6,658 nucleotides of DNA from an uncultured Candidatus Saccharibacteria bacterium (GCA_946886125.1 CAMPHY010000035.1:1-6658); one strand, 5' to 3'. Positions 1-4,507 are shown, numbered from the stretch's first letter. Translations and numbers: made by a program. Notes: generated from the letters alone by a model not told the origin.

Positions 1-32
1 CTCAAGAGCTAATAAACAATAGTCCTCTTTGA

Positions 33-61
33 GAGGCTAGTAATATTATTATACTAGTCTC
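33..61 (+). other. Hairpin without T-tract
   Basis: Bases 33-42 pair with 52-61 (10 pairs, one G-T) around a 9-base AT loop. No T-run follows directly, so it is probably not a terminator by itself. It may be the 3' end or a processing stem of a transcript entering from the left. Bases 24-27 could instead pair with 33-36, which would exclude this stem. Confidence 0.45.
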
Positions 62-68
62 ATAAGCT

Positions 69-102
69 GGCCGGTTGACGTAATGTTGACCGGCCTTTTT
101 TT
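69..102 (+). terminator. Intrinsic terminator
   Basis: GGCCGGT at 69-75 pairs with ACCGGCC at 89-95. Four further inner pairs (two G-T) leave a 5-base loop at 80-84. Seven T follow at 96-102. This is a textbook Rho-independent terminator that closes whatever transcript enters from the left and separates it from the gene at 174. Confidence 0.9.
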
Positions 103-120
103 CGTTTATGGCAAACATAG

Positions 121-154
121 GCGCGTTAACTACTATGACGCGCAGATATATGCT
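121..154 (+). promoter_or_regulatory. Possible promoter with inverted repeat
   Basis: TTAACT at 126-131 and TATGCT at 149-154 are 17 bases apart and each match four of six sigma-70 consensus bases. GCGCGT (121-126) and ACGCGC (138-143) form a 6-bp inverted repeat overlapping the -35 side, as an operator or a 5' hairpin might. The position between a terminator and the gene at 174 supports a promoter somewhere here. The boxes are weak and a phage-specific promoter could be used instead. Confidence 0.3.
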
Positions 155-173
155 TTAAATATAGGTGAAACTT

Positions 174-878
174 ATGAGCACTGATAAAACATTAACAGAA
201 CTGTACTCAAACGTGGCGGTATCGGGTAACAACGCCGAAACACAAACCAAGCGTATCGACTTGATTGATAGCTTTGTTGGTACTGTCAAGGGTAGCTGGA
301 AACAAGGTGGCCGCGCACTTGCGGAAGCTTTGATTCACTTCCTTGAGAATGACCGCAACGGTGATCTGATTGCACGTTTGATCAAAGGTATTGACATTGA
401 TACCGGCAATAAGACAATGGCGAAGGTAATGAAGTTAATTGTCAAAGACTTTTTCGCTATCAAGTCTTACAAGTTGAATGAAGCTAACCAGCAATGGGCG
501 GCGACATACGACAAGGAATTGTTCCCTACCTTGTCTCGTGACAAACAGGAAAAGGTTATTAAGTCTTTGATGGATGGTGATCTTTACAAGTTTGCCCCTG
601 AGAAAAAGGCGAAAGGCGAGGACAAGGACAAGACTTTCCAGTTCTCGAAAGAAGACAAACAGTCTTTGGATGTACACCGAGCTGTGCAGTTGGCGCATAA
701 ACTGGCCGAAGTACGCAAGGCTAAAAACATGGATGATCCCGTGTACAAAGAGCTGTACAAAGCAATTGAAGAAGCGCTGGAAAAGGCGGAGTCTTATCTT
801 GCCCAAATCAACATTGCAGATAAGATGGCCGATAATGACAGCGGCGAGGATGAACAGCCGGCCGTAGTAAACGGTTAA
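174..878 (+). CDS. Phage protein of unknown function, 234 aa
   Basis: I do not recognise this protein. The chosen start is ATG 174, because AGGTGA at 163-168 sits 5 bases upstream. An in-frame GTG at 165 lies inside that ribosome binding site and is unlikely. The product is soluble and rich in charged residues, with no signal peptide or membrane segment. The middle has mixed basic and hydrophobic helices. Residues of about 140-160 form a very charged Lys/Glu/Asp linker. A long helical stretch follows (about 163-220), and the tail is acidic (DNDSGEDEQ) and probably disordered. Codon use is more host-like than in most neighbours (many AAC, GAC, CGT, GGT), which suggests strong expression. It stands alone between a terminator and a hairpin region. 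The acidic tail is compatible with a nucleic-acid-related protein, but that is only a guess. Confidence 0.88.
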   Translation: MSTDKTLTELYSNVAVSGNNAETQTKRIDLIDSFVGTVKGSWKQGGRALAEALIHFLENDRNGDLIARLIKGIDIDTGNKTMAKVMKLIVKDFFAIKSYKLNEANQQWAATYDKELFPTLSRDKQEKVIKSLMDGDLYKFAPEKKAKGEDKDKTFQFSKEDKQSLDVHRAVQLAHKLAEVRKAKNMDDPVYKELYKAIEEALEKAESYLAQINIADKMADNDSGEDEQPAVVNG

Positions 879-891
879 TGGTTGCCGTACT

Positions 892-940
892 ACTCGTTTA
901 GATTAAACGAGTTATAAGGCGCAAGGATGCGCCACCTTAT
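892..940 (+). other. Tandem hairpins after the 234-aa gene
   Basis: Bases 892-900 pair perfectly with 904-912 (9 bp, 3-base loop). Immediately after, 914-922 pair with 929-933 plus 937-940, with ACC bulged at 934-936 and a 6-base loop AAGGAT. Neither stem has a T-run after it, so termination is uncertain. They could protect the 3' end of the upstream message or be RNase III sites. Confidence 0.55.
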
Positions 941-953
941 CTATTGATAATGT

Positions 954-979
954 ACAGTCACTTGGTAACAGGTGATTGT
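954..979 (+). other. Small hairpin upstream of gene at 1010
   Basis: Bases 954-961 pair with 972-979 (8 pairs, one G-T) around a 10-base loop. It follows the two hairpins at 892-940. The 3' strand carries an AGGTGA-like sequence that has no suitable start codon after it. Confidence 0.35.
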
Positions 980-1009
980 CTACTGTCAATAACTTATATG
1001 GTTCACATT

Positions 1010-1204
1010 ATGGTTACTAAAAAGGTGTTATCTAAGGACGATATAATACGACAACGGGATGAATTGAAAAACCTATTAGAAGTTATTTGTAGTGACATGG
1101 AACTAGCTCTAGCTGCACTTGATAGAGAATCCCCCAAGATAAATGTAGCTATAGATAAAATAGACAGGAGTTTAGAAGAGATAAAGGAACGTTTAAAACC
1201 TTGA
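1010..1204 (+). CDS. Small helical protein, 64 aa, unknown
   Basis: No family is recognised. The frame is open from 944, and three ATGs (950, 998, 1010) are possible starts. None has a clear Shine-Dalgarno sequence. I chose 1010 because coding-like sequence (MVTKKVLSKDD) begins there and the longer N-terminus overlaps a hairpin. The product is almost entirely helical. Residues of about 8-32 and 42-62 have heptad-like Leu/Ile spacing (DELKNLLEVICSDMELAL and IDKIDRSLEEIKERL), so a two-helix coiled-coil hairpin is plausible. It ends 25 bases before the next gene and is probably co-transcribed with it. The reading frame is fairly certain, the start is not. Confidence 0.65.
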   Translation: MVTKKVLSKDDIIRQRDELKNLLEVICSDMELALAALDRESPKINVAIDKIDRSLEEIKERLKP

Positions 1205-1229
1205 TATAAAATCCTTGGAGGTTATGGCA

Positions 1230-1433
1230 ATGTCTAGCCTGTTAGACTTAACCGGTCGAATAGTGGCGCATAGGACTACTCAACAATTAGGTAAAGTATT
1301 AGAGACAGACTTCTCTAATGTTAGTAGGCCAAGATATTTAGTCGCATTCACTGGCTATAAAACAGCTAGTTGGCAAAGCTTGTTAACTATTCGTCTAGCT
1401 ACTAGGCTTGAAGTTCTAGTACACAATGCGTAA
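1230..1433 (+). CDS. Small protein, 67 aa, possible SH3-like barrel
   Basis: The start is ATG 1230, 8 bases after GGAGG at 1217-1221. An ATG at 1224 is too close to that site. The sequence alternates short beta-prone stretches: GRIVAHR, then GKVLETDF, PRYLVAFTGYKTASW and RLEVLV. This order (Gly-x-Val strand, RYLVxF strand, Trp, then a final strand) resembles small SH3-like or KOW-type barrels that read as GxV...RYxVxF...W. I infer that fold only from the pattern, and no binding partner can be named. It is probably in the same transcript as the gene at 1010. Confidence 0.8.
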   Translation: MSSLLDLTGRIVAHRTTQQLGKVLETDFSNVSRPRYLVAFTGYKTASWQSLLTIRLATRLEVLVHNA

Positions 1434-1445
1434 ACCCACTGAAGA

Positions 1446-1462
1446 GCTAGTGAGATTCTAGC
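1446..1462 (+). other. 5-bp hairpin with 7-base loop
   Basis: GCTAG at 1446-1450 pairs with CTAGC at 1458-1462 around TGAGATT. The size matches an anticodon arm, but the base at the position of the universal T33 is G. No other tRNA arm surrounds it, so I do not call a tRNA. Confidence 0.35.
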
Positions 1463-1477
1463 GAAACATATTAGCTT

Positions 1478-1551
1478 AACTGCACCACTATCTCGGAGTC
1501 ACTGGATGTGCGTGAAGAGATAGGACCACTTGATAGTGGTGCAGTTCTTTT
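1478..1551 (+). other. Long-stem, large-loop hairpin with T-rich tail
   Basis: Bases 1478-1492 pair perfectly with 1532-1546 (15 bp) around a 39-base loop, followed by TCTTTT. The tail suits a terminator, but the loop is far larger than usual. A different fold is possible: 1488-1494 with 1517-1523, plus 1525-1530 with 1535-1540. Those two smaller stems use bases from both arms of the long stem, so the two folds exclude each other. This may be a terminator for the genes at 1010-1433, an attenuator, or a small structured RNA. Confidence 0.6.
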
Positions 1552-1719
1552 ATGTCTGGGTATACACAAGACCAATCCGGAGTTAAAAATATCCCGGATA
1601 GTGTGGAGAACTCTTATTAGTTCTTTGAAGCGCTGCTTGCTATCAAGTTGGTGTACTTGTGTGCTCACGATGGCTTTCGTTATAGCCAAATGAAGTCTCG
1701 TTTAATTACGAGCAATTGT
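1547..1719 (+). other. Gene-poor stretch with small hairpins
   Basis: No credible complete gene is seen here. Small stems are present at 1575-1599 (6 bp), 1607-1624 (6 bp plus two G-T), 1644-1659 (5 bp, 6-base loop), 1671-1688 (5 bp) and 1697-1712 (5 bp). One + frame is open from ATG 1552 to TGA 1744-1746 except for a single TAG at 1618-1620. That frame has no ribosome binding site. Confidence 0.4.
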
Positions 1720-1799
1720 AAAACCCCTGTCCCGTTTAAAGCATGATGCCCGCAACTTCTCGCCGGTATTTCATAGCAACGGGCAGGGGTTTTCTTTTA
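1720..1799 (+). terminator. Long-stem terminator-like hairpin before tRNA-His
   Basis: Bases 1720-1729 pair with 1784-1793, and 1731-1736 pair with 1778-1783, with T1730 bulged. This gives 16 pairs around a 41-base loop. The A-run before and T-run after (TTTTCTTTTA at 1790-1799) would allow termination on either strand. The tail TTCTTTTATGT (1792-1802) is identical to the tail after the hairpin at 1478-1546. The tRNA begins at 1801, directly after the T-run. Either the tRNA needs read-through transcription, or this stem is a leader that is cut away. Confidence 0.65.
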
Positions 1800-1800
1800 T

Positions 1801-1876
1801 GTGGCGGTAGCTCAGTTGGTAGAGCCTTGGGCTGTGATCCCAATTGTCGCAAGTTCGAGTCTTGCCCGTCACCCCA
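1801..1876 (+). tRNA. tRNA-His (anticodon GTG)
   Basis: A complete cloverleaf can be drawn. The acceptor is 1801-1807 with 1866-1872 (seven pairs, one G-T). The D arm is GCTC/GAGC with loop AGTTGGTA. The anticodon arm is TTGGG/CCCAA with loop CTGTGAT, giving anticodon GTG at 1834-1836. The T arm is GCAAG/CTTGC with loop TTCGAGT. The discriminator is C1873 and CCA is encoded at 1874-1876. It would read CAC and CAT codons. The oddity is position -1: bacterial tRNA-His normally has an encoded G there that pairs with C73, but the base here is T1800, the last base of the upstream T-tract. Confidence 0.95.
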
Positions 1877-1889
1877 TTTTATTTTTAAC

Positions 1890-1912
1890 AACTACTCCGA
1901 CTATAGGTAGTT
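1890..1912 (+). promoter_or_regulatory. Hairpin covering the ribosome binding site of gene 1917
   Basis: AACTAC at 1890-1895 pairs with GTAGTT at 1907-1912 around an 11-base loop. The 3' strand includes part of AGGTAG (1905-1910), the only Shine-Dalgarno-like sequence before ATG 1917. The stem could limit translation. It is six pairs and mostly AT, so its effect may be modest. Confidence 0.4.
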
Positions 1913-1916
1913 AGCT

Positions 1917-2279
1917 ATGCCAAAACAAACGAAGTCATCTTTCAACCATCATACCTACTACGCCTTATTAGGTGCCCATCTATTCATGCTTACAACAAGA
2001 TGGATGGATAATAACAAAGCATACTATCATGATGACGGTGACTCTATATTCCACAAAGGAATTGTCACCGCCACTATTCTCAAGTCCCTTTCTCATATCA
2101 AACCTATCAATGAGAACTTGCAAGATATATGCGAGTATATCAAGGCAAGATGCCTCAACCGACACCACCCTAACTATCTATTTCTTAACGGCTTTATCGA
2201 AGGAGCACGAAGAGACCTAGGTATTATTCTGGATAGTGATATTCCTTTATTACAAGAAGAGGTAATTAGAGATGGATAA
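1917..2279 (+). CDS. Unknown small phage protein, 120 aa
   Basis: No family is recognised. The start is ATG 1917, 9 bases after AGG at 1905-1907. The N-terminal third is rich in His, Tyr and aromatic residues (HHTYYALLGAHLF). A helical middle follows, and the C-terminus is acidic. Residues of about 12-27 are moderately hydrophobic but contain His and Arg, so a membrane segment is doubtful. It opens a run of five closely packed genes (1917-3190) after tRNA-His, and its last 8 bases overlap the next gene. The leader GGTAGTTAGCT before the ATG recurs almost exactly before genes 2272 and 4925. Confidence 0.82.
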   Translation: MPKQTKSSFNHHTYYALLGAHLFMLTTRWMDNNKAYYHDDGDSIFHKGIVTATILKSLSHIKPINENLQDICEYIKARCLNRHHPNYLFLNGFIEGARRDLGIILDSDIPLLQEEVIRDG

Positions 2280-2502
2280 GAATCAAATTATGTTTATTTC
2301 CTTACTCTCAGTTATAACTTCCTTACTGGCCTTTATAGTTGGAGGTTTAATTACTATTAACCAGGAACATAATACTCCTGTTTTTACAAAAGGAGATTGT
2401 TCCGATATGTATTATGAGTGGGTTGACTACGTCGACAAAATAGGGAAGCGTTCGATATTCTTTCATGATTACATTCTTTTAGAGGAAAGTAAAAATGACT
2501 AA
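2272..2502 (+). CDS. Small single-pass membrane protein, 76 aa
   Basis: The function is unknown. Residues of about 6-28 form one hydrophobic helix (IMFISLLSVITSLLAFIVGG) after a short N-terminus with two Lys or Asp residues. The remaining 45 residues are polar and acidic with one Cys, suggesting a single membrane anchor and a small soluble tail. ATG 2272 overlaps the previous gene by 8 bases and lies 9 bases after GG at 2261-2262, in the leader GGTAATTAGAG. The gene overlaps the next one by 8 bases too. Such overlaps suggest coupled translation. Phage proteins of this type can act at the host envelope, but nothing here proves that. Confidence 0.82.
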   Translation: MDKNQIMFISLLSVITSLLAFIVGGLITINQEHNTPVFTKGDCSDMYYEWVDYVDKIGKRSIFFHDYILLEESKND

Positions 2503-2746
2503 ACGTAGAAGTCAGTTTAGGTTTTCATTAGTAAGTCAGTGTGGATGGTATTATCACATTGGGAAAGAAAAAGGAAAGCTACCTCCATGGCCACACCATC
2601 TTGAAACATATCACCGCTTCACAAGAAATCCTTTGCTTGCCCATAAATCTACAAGGCAGTCTATGGAGAAAGCAAAGGATGCCTATAATAGGGTATATCC
2701 ACAGGCTAATTTTAAAATTGTTGAGTTAGAATTAGGAGTTAATTAG
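2495..2746 (+). CDS. Unknown small basic protein, 83 aa
   Basis: Not recognised. The start is ATG 2495, overlapping the previous gene by 8 bases, with GAGGAAAG a short distance upstream inside that gene. The protein is basic and aromatic-rich (CGWYYHIGKEKGKLPPWPHH). Its C-terminal part looks like a helix followed by a strand (KAKDAYNRVYPQANFKIVELEL). That end resembles small alpha-beta phage proteins in which a helix with a YRxxxP-like turn precedes a strand. I can name no activity. Two bases separate its stop from the next ATG. Confidence 0.82.
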   Translation: MTKRRSQFRFSLVSQCGWYYHIGKEKGKLPPWPHHLETYHRFTRNPLLAHKSTRQSMEKAKDAYNRVYPQANFKIVELELGVN

Positions 2747-2748
2747 CT

Positions 2749-3045
2749 ATGACTAATAAACAATGGTTAGGCATATCTTTCAATCAGCACGAAGTAATCA
2801 AAGAGGGCAACGATCCTTTCGAGATTCTTTGTGCTATTGACCGCAAACAACAACTGTATCCAAGTTCATTCAATATGTTCCAGGATGCAGAGTTGTATTC
2901 GATCGAAGAGATCGAGTTCATCGATGAGACTGATTATTATCTGGCTCATCATTATTTAGATTACCCACCAAAAGAAGAGGAAGTAAATTATGTCCCAACA
3001 ATCAAACACGTCATCCACAGGTATGAGCGCCACCAAAGCGTTTAA
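2749..3045 (+). CDS. Unknown small acidic protein, 98 aa
   Basis: Not recognised. The start is ATG 2749, preceded by AGGAG at 2734-2738. The spacing is about 10 bases and includes the stop of the gene before and the recurring ATTAGCT leader. The product is acidic in its second half (EEIEFIDETDYY, PPKEEEV) with many aromatic residues, and it ends in a His/Arg-rich segment. That last part (from 2990) is encoded in DNA that also encodes the start of the next gene in another frame, which probably explains its change in composition. Its size and charge would suit a small inhibitor or decoy protein, but this is speculative. Confidence 0.78.
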   Translation: MTNKQWLGISFNQHEVIKEGNDPFEILCAIDRKQQLYPSSFNMFQDAELYSIEEIEFIDETDYYLAHHYLDYPPKEEEVNYVPTIKHVIHRYERHQSV

Positions 3046-3190
3046 GAACTACTCCGACGCTGACAAAGCATGCATTCGCGGTATCCGTGATGAAATGATG
3101 CTGGTTACTGGCGGTGATGTCAAACTCAACGATGCAATTGCGGCAGTTGAGCCCGGCATGGAAACACCAGCACATCTTCGCGGCCTGTAA
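2990..3190 (+). CDS. Unknown small protein, 66 aa, host-like codons
   Basis: The function is unknown. The start is ATG 2990 with GAGGAAG just upstream. A second ATG at 3023 (MSATKAF) is possible but lies too close to its AGG. The first 56 bases overlap the 2749 gene in another frame. The first dozen residues are Ser/Gln/Thr-rich and likely flexible. The rest (AFKNYSDADKACIRGIRDEMM... AAVEPGMETPAHLRGL) is compact and probably helical. Codons are clearly more host-like than in the four genes before it, suggesting high expression or a different origin. A hairpin and a strong terminator follow, so this is the last gene of the group. Confidence 0.82.
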   Translation: MSQQSNTSSTGMSATKAFKNYSDADKACIRGIRDEMMLVTGGDVKLNDAIAAVEPGMETPAHLRGL

Positions 3191-3196
3191 ATAAGT

Positions 3197-3254
3197 AGTT
3201 GGTAATCTATAATGGGTTGTTAACGCAGCCCATTATGTAATACTAACTTTCTTT
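3197..3254 (+). terminator. Long imperfect hairpin after gene 2990
   Basis: Bases 3209-3216 pair with 3229-3236, with three more inner pairs (3217-3219 with 3226-3228, one G-T) around a 6-base loop. Beyond an internal loop, 3197-3204 pair with 3241-3248 (one G-T). TTTCTTT follows. It may be a first terminator or a 3' protecting structure ahead of the stronger one at 3280. Confidence 0.55.
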
Positions 3255-3272
3255 GTCACTCTCCAAGGTGAC
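3255..3272 (+). other. Small hairpin between terminators
   Basis: GTCAC at 3255-3259 pairs with GTGAC at 3268-3272 around an 8-base loop. GCTTTT follows, so it might add to termination, but five pairs alone is weak. Confidence 0.3.
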
Positions 3273-3279
3273 GCTTTTG

Positions 3280-3317
3280 GCCCGCTTCTTTTCTCCTGGA
3301 AGGTTGCGGGCTTTTTT
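3280..3317 (+). terminator. Strong intrinsic terminator
   Basis: GCCCGC at 3280-3285 pairs with GCGGGC at 3306-3311. The stem continues inward with 3288-3293 to 3298-3303 (two G-T) and a TCCT tetraloop. Six T follow at 3312-3317. It ends the 1917-3190 gene group and isolates the gene at 3350, which therefore needs its own promoter or read-through. Confidence 0.88.
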
Positions 3318-3329
3318 ATTTCCCACTAA

Positions 3330-3345
3330 ACACCTAAGGAGGTGT
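3330..3345 (+). promoter_or_regulatory. Ribosome binding site within a hairpin
   Basis: ACACCT (3330-3335) pairs with AGGTGT (3340-3345) around AAGG. The very strong Shine-Dalgarno sequence AAGGAGGTG (3336-3344) is thus half in the loop and half in the stem, 7 bases before ATG 3350. A 6-bp stem with a four-base loop could dampen or time translation, or could serve as a repressor site. Confidence 0.5.
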
Positions 3346-3349
3346 ATTT

Positions 3350-3679
3350 ATGAGTAGACTAGAAGAAACAAAGAAGAAGTACGATGCATTGGTAGCGGAA
3401 GGGCGTGAGCTGGAATTGAAGAAAAACAAAATCGACTCCTATTATAAGCAGAAGCGAAAGCAAGCTAAGCTAACTGCCAGTAAGTCTCGAAATGAAATCA
3501 CCGCCATCTACAACGACACCATCAACAACCTTGCCAAGTCTCGCGGTGACGAGATGAAATCAGTCGATCAACAACTCACCGATACCACCAAGCGACGGCG
3601 TCTGGCTAAGCAGGGGCTTCTTGAAGCTCAAGCCGAACACCGTGAAGCACAACGTCTGGCTGCTGCTCAAGTAGCTTAA
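3350..3679 (+). CDS. Coiled-coil protein of unknown function, 109 aa
   Basis: The start is ATG 3350, 7 bases after AGGAGG at 3337-3342. The protein is almost wholly helical and charged, with many Lys, Arg and Glu and no Trp or Cys. Residues of about 2-35 (LEETKKKYDALVAEGRELEL) and 60-107 show heptad-like spacing, with a central segment (NEITAIYNDTINNLAKSRGD) between them. This suggests an elongated two-part coiled coil, possibly an antiparallel hairpin. The basic patch TKRRRLAKQG and the Ala-rich end would fit binding to nucleic acid or a scaffold role, but I cannot name a family. Codons are host-like and the binding site is strong, so it may be abundant. It lies alone between a terminator and the RNA at 3694. 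Confidence 0.87.
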   Translation: MSRLEETKKKYDALVAEGRELELKKNKIDSYYKQKRKQAKLTASKSRNEITAIYNDTINNLAKSRGDEMKSVDQQLTDTTKRRRLAKQGLLEAQAEHREAQRLAAAQVA

Positions 3680-3693
3680 CTTTTCATCCAATT

Positions 3694-3787
3694 CGGACTG
3701 TCGTATAAAAATTAGGAGTAATACGCCCTACCCCCTAAGACGCTCACTACATGTAGGGAAATGCTGGTTCGACTCCAGCCAGTCCGA
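3694..3787 (+). ncRNA. Cloverleaf-like RNA, non-canonical tRNA
   Basis: Four stems form a complete four-way junction. The acceptor is CGGACTG (3694-3700) with CAGTCCG (3780-3786), 7 perfect pairs, and T3693-A3787 could add an eighth. The D-like stem is CGTAT/ATACG (3702-3706 with 3721-3725) with a 14-base loop containing GG. The central stem is CCCTAC/GTAGGG (3726-3731 with 3753-3758). The T arm is GCTGG/CCAGC with loop TTCGACT (3763-3779), fully canonical. The central loop is 21 bases (3732-3752) instead of 7, and no clear anticodon can be chosen. The D-like stem is one pair too long, and one base precedes it instead of two. CAA follows A3787 where CCA would be. It may be a tRNA with an insertion, a decayed tRNA, or a tRNA mimic. 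Confidence 0.7.
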
Positions 3788-3808
3788 CAATATTAATAGG
3801 TATTAATT

Positions 3809-3916
3809 ATGAATAGCTTCAAAAACAAATGGTGCAACTTCCTTGAGAGGGCTACACCTTTCACTTGGTTTAGTATCATTTGTTTTTGTGGTTGTATTAA
3901 ATATATTTTCTTTTAA
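3809..3916 (+). CDS. Small membrane protein, 35 aa
   Basis: This short frame begins 21 bases after the cloverleaf RNA. ATG 3809 is preceded by AGG at 3798-3800 at a spacing of 8. The N-terminal half is polar and basic (NSFKNKWCNFLERA). The C-terminal half is one hydrophobic segment with three Cys residues (FSIICFCGCIKYIFF). A single membrane helix near the C-terminus is likely. The function is unknown. The next gene starts 13 bases on with its own good binding site. The length leaves some doubt, but spacing and composition fit the surrounding small genes. Confidence 0.6.
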   Translation: MNSFKNKWCNFLERATPFTWFSIICFCGCIKYIFF

Positions 3917-3929
3917 CTAGGAGAAGACT

Positions 3930-4088
3930 ATGTCTAAAAATGTAGAAGATACCCCCTACTACAAGTGGATCTCACATCAAATTAACAAGTACACTGATCT
4001 CATTAAGGAAGATGCTGATAATCAAGAGTATAAAGATAAATTGATATACTATACAAAAGAATTGGAGATGGTTAAAAAGGTCTCCTAG
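3930..4088 (+). CDS. Unknown small helical protein, 52 aa
   Basis: ATG 3930 follows AGGAGA at 3919-3924 with normal spacing, which strongly supports the start. The product is soluble and charged, with an aromatic N-terminal segment (TPYYKWISHQINKY) and then a long acidic-basic helix (KEDADNQEYKDKLIYYTKEL) ending in KKVS. It probably forms one or two helices. I do not recognise it. The gene begins a run 3930-4507 in which each gene has a clear ribosome binding site. Confidence 0.75.
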   Translation: MSKNVEDTPYYKWISHQINKYTDLIKEDADNQEYKDKLIYYTKELEMVKKVS

Positions 4089-4107
4089 TGTTTCGAGGAG
4101 ATTAGTT

Positions 4108-4266
4108 ATGGATAAGTTAGAGCAGGATTTAGAATACCTCAGAAGGAAAAGGGAGAGGTGGGCCAATGGAGTTGATTCGTTTGGCTCTAGTGCTAAGCGA
4201 AGGTCTGTAATCAAGAAGTTAAACCGAGAGATCAGGAAACTGGAGGCTCAACGTAATGAAAAATAA
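4108..4266 (+). CDS. Small basic coiled-coil protein, 52 aa
   Basis: ATG 4108 follows GAGGAG at 4095-4100. The spacer ATTAGTT resembles the leaders of genes 1917, 2272, 2749 and 4925. The protein has two charged helices, residues of about 2-19 (KLEQDLEYLRRKRERW) and 29-52 (AKRRSVIKKLNREIRKLEAQ), joined by a Gly/Ser-rich turn (NGVDSFGSS). This is the plan of a helical hairpin. It is very basic, so nucleic acid or an acidic partner could be the target, but this is inference. It overlaps the next gene by 11 bases. Confidence 0.78.
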   Translation: MDKLEQDLEYLRRKRERWANGVDSFGSSAKRRSVIKKLNREIRKLEAQRNEK

Positions 4267-4507
4267 ATCTTATCTTCTCTCCAAGAAAGATGAAAACCAA
4301 GAAAAATGGGAAGTTACAGAATTTGAAGGGGATCCTACGGACGTGCATAAAAACATCGTTGTAAAGTCAGCCGCATCTAAATATAGGGACGGACAAACAG
4401 TGATGCTCGTTCCTTTTGGAGTCAGTTTTATTAGTGTTGTGTCTTTGAGTGAGATAAATATGACTCGTGAACAACTACAAGCAATCGTAGATGAGGAGAT
4501 GGGTTAA
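4256..4507 (+). CDS. Unknown small protein, 83 aa
   Basis: ATG 4256 lies inside the end of the previous gene, 9 bases after GGAGG in that gene, so translation is likely coupled. The N-terminus is charged (MKNKSYLLSKKDENQEKWEV). A middle part looks like beta strands (NIVVKSAASKYRDGQTVMLVPFGVSFISVVSL), and a final short acidic helix follows (MTREQLQAIVDEEMG). The strand pattern with KYRDGQTVMLVPFG suggests a small beta barrel or sheet. No family is recognised. Its stop codon shares one base with the next ATG (TAATG). Confidence 0.82.
   Translation: MKNKSYLLSKKDENQEKWEVTEFEGDPTDVHKNIVVKSAASKYRDGQTVMLVPFGVSFISVVSLSEINMTREQLQAIVDEEMG

Noticed and set aside
435..806. 123-codon frame on the minus strand
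   Set aside because: It lies opposite the well-supported 234-residue gene, has no ribosome binding site, and its composition is that of a shadow frame.
574..867. 97-codon + frame with many Arg and Lys
   Set aside because: It is another frame of the 174-878 gene, with no start signal and an unnatural composition.
1471..1689. 72-codon minus frame
   Set aside because: It covers the hairpin region on the opposite strand from all other genes and has no binding site.
1508..1693. 61-codon + frame with GTG start
   Set aside because: It begins inside the loop of the 1478-1546 hairpin, has no binding site, and its sequence shows no protein-like pattern.
1972..2220. 82-codon + frame, and a minus frame at 1980-2168
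   Set aside because: Both are shadows of the 1917-2279 gene, which has a better start and neighbours in phase with it.
3208..3213. Perfect TATAAT box
   Set aside because: There is no -35 box at the right distance, and the bases lie in the stem of the 3197-3248 hairpin. A promoter for gene 3350 here is possible but unsupported.
3972..4214. 80-codon minus frame with hydrophobic parts
   Set aside because: It is opposite two + genes with good binding sites. The hydrophobic look comes from reading Lys and Glu codons in reverse.
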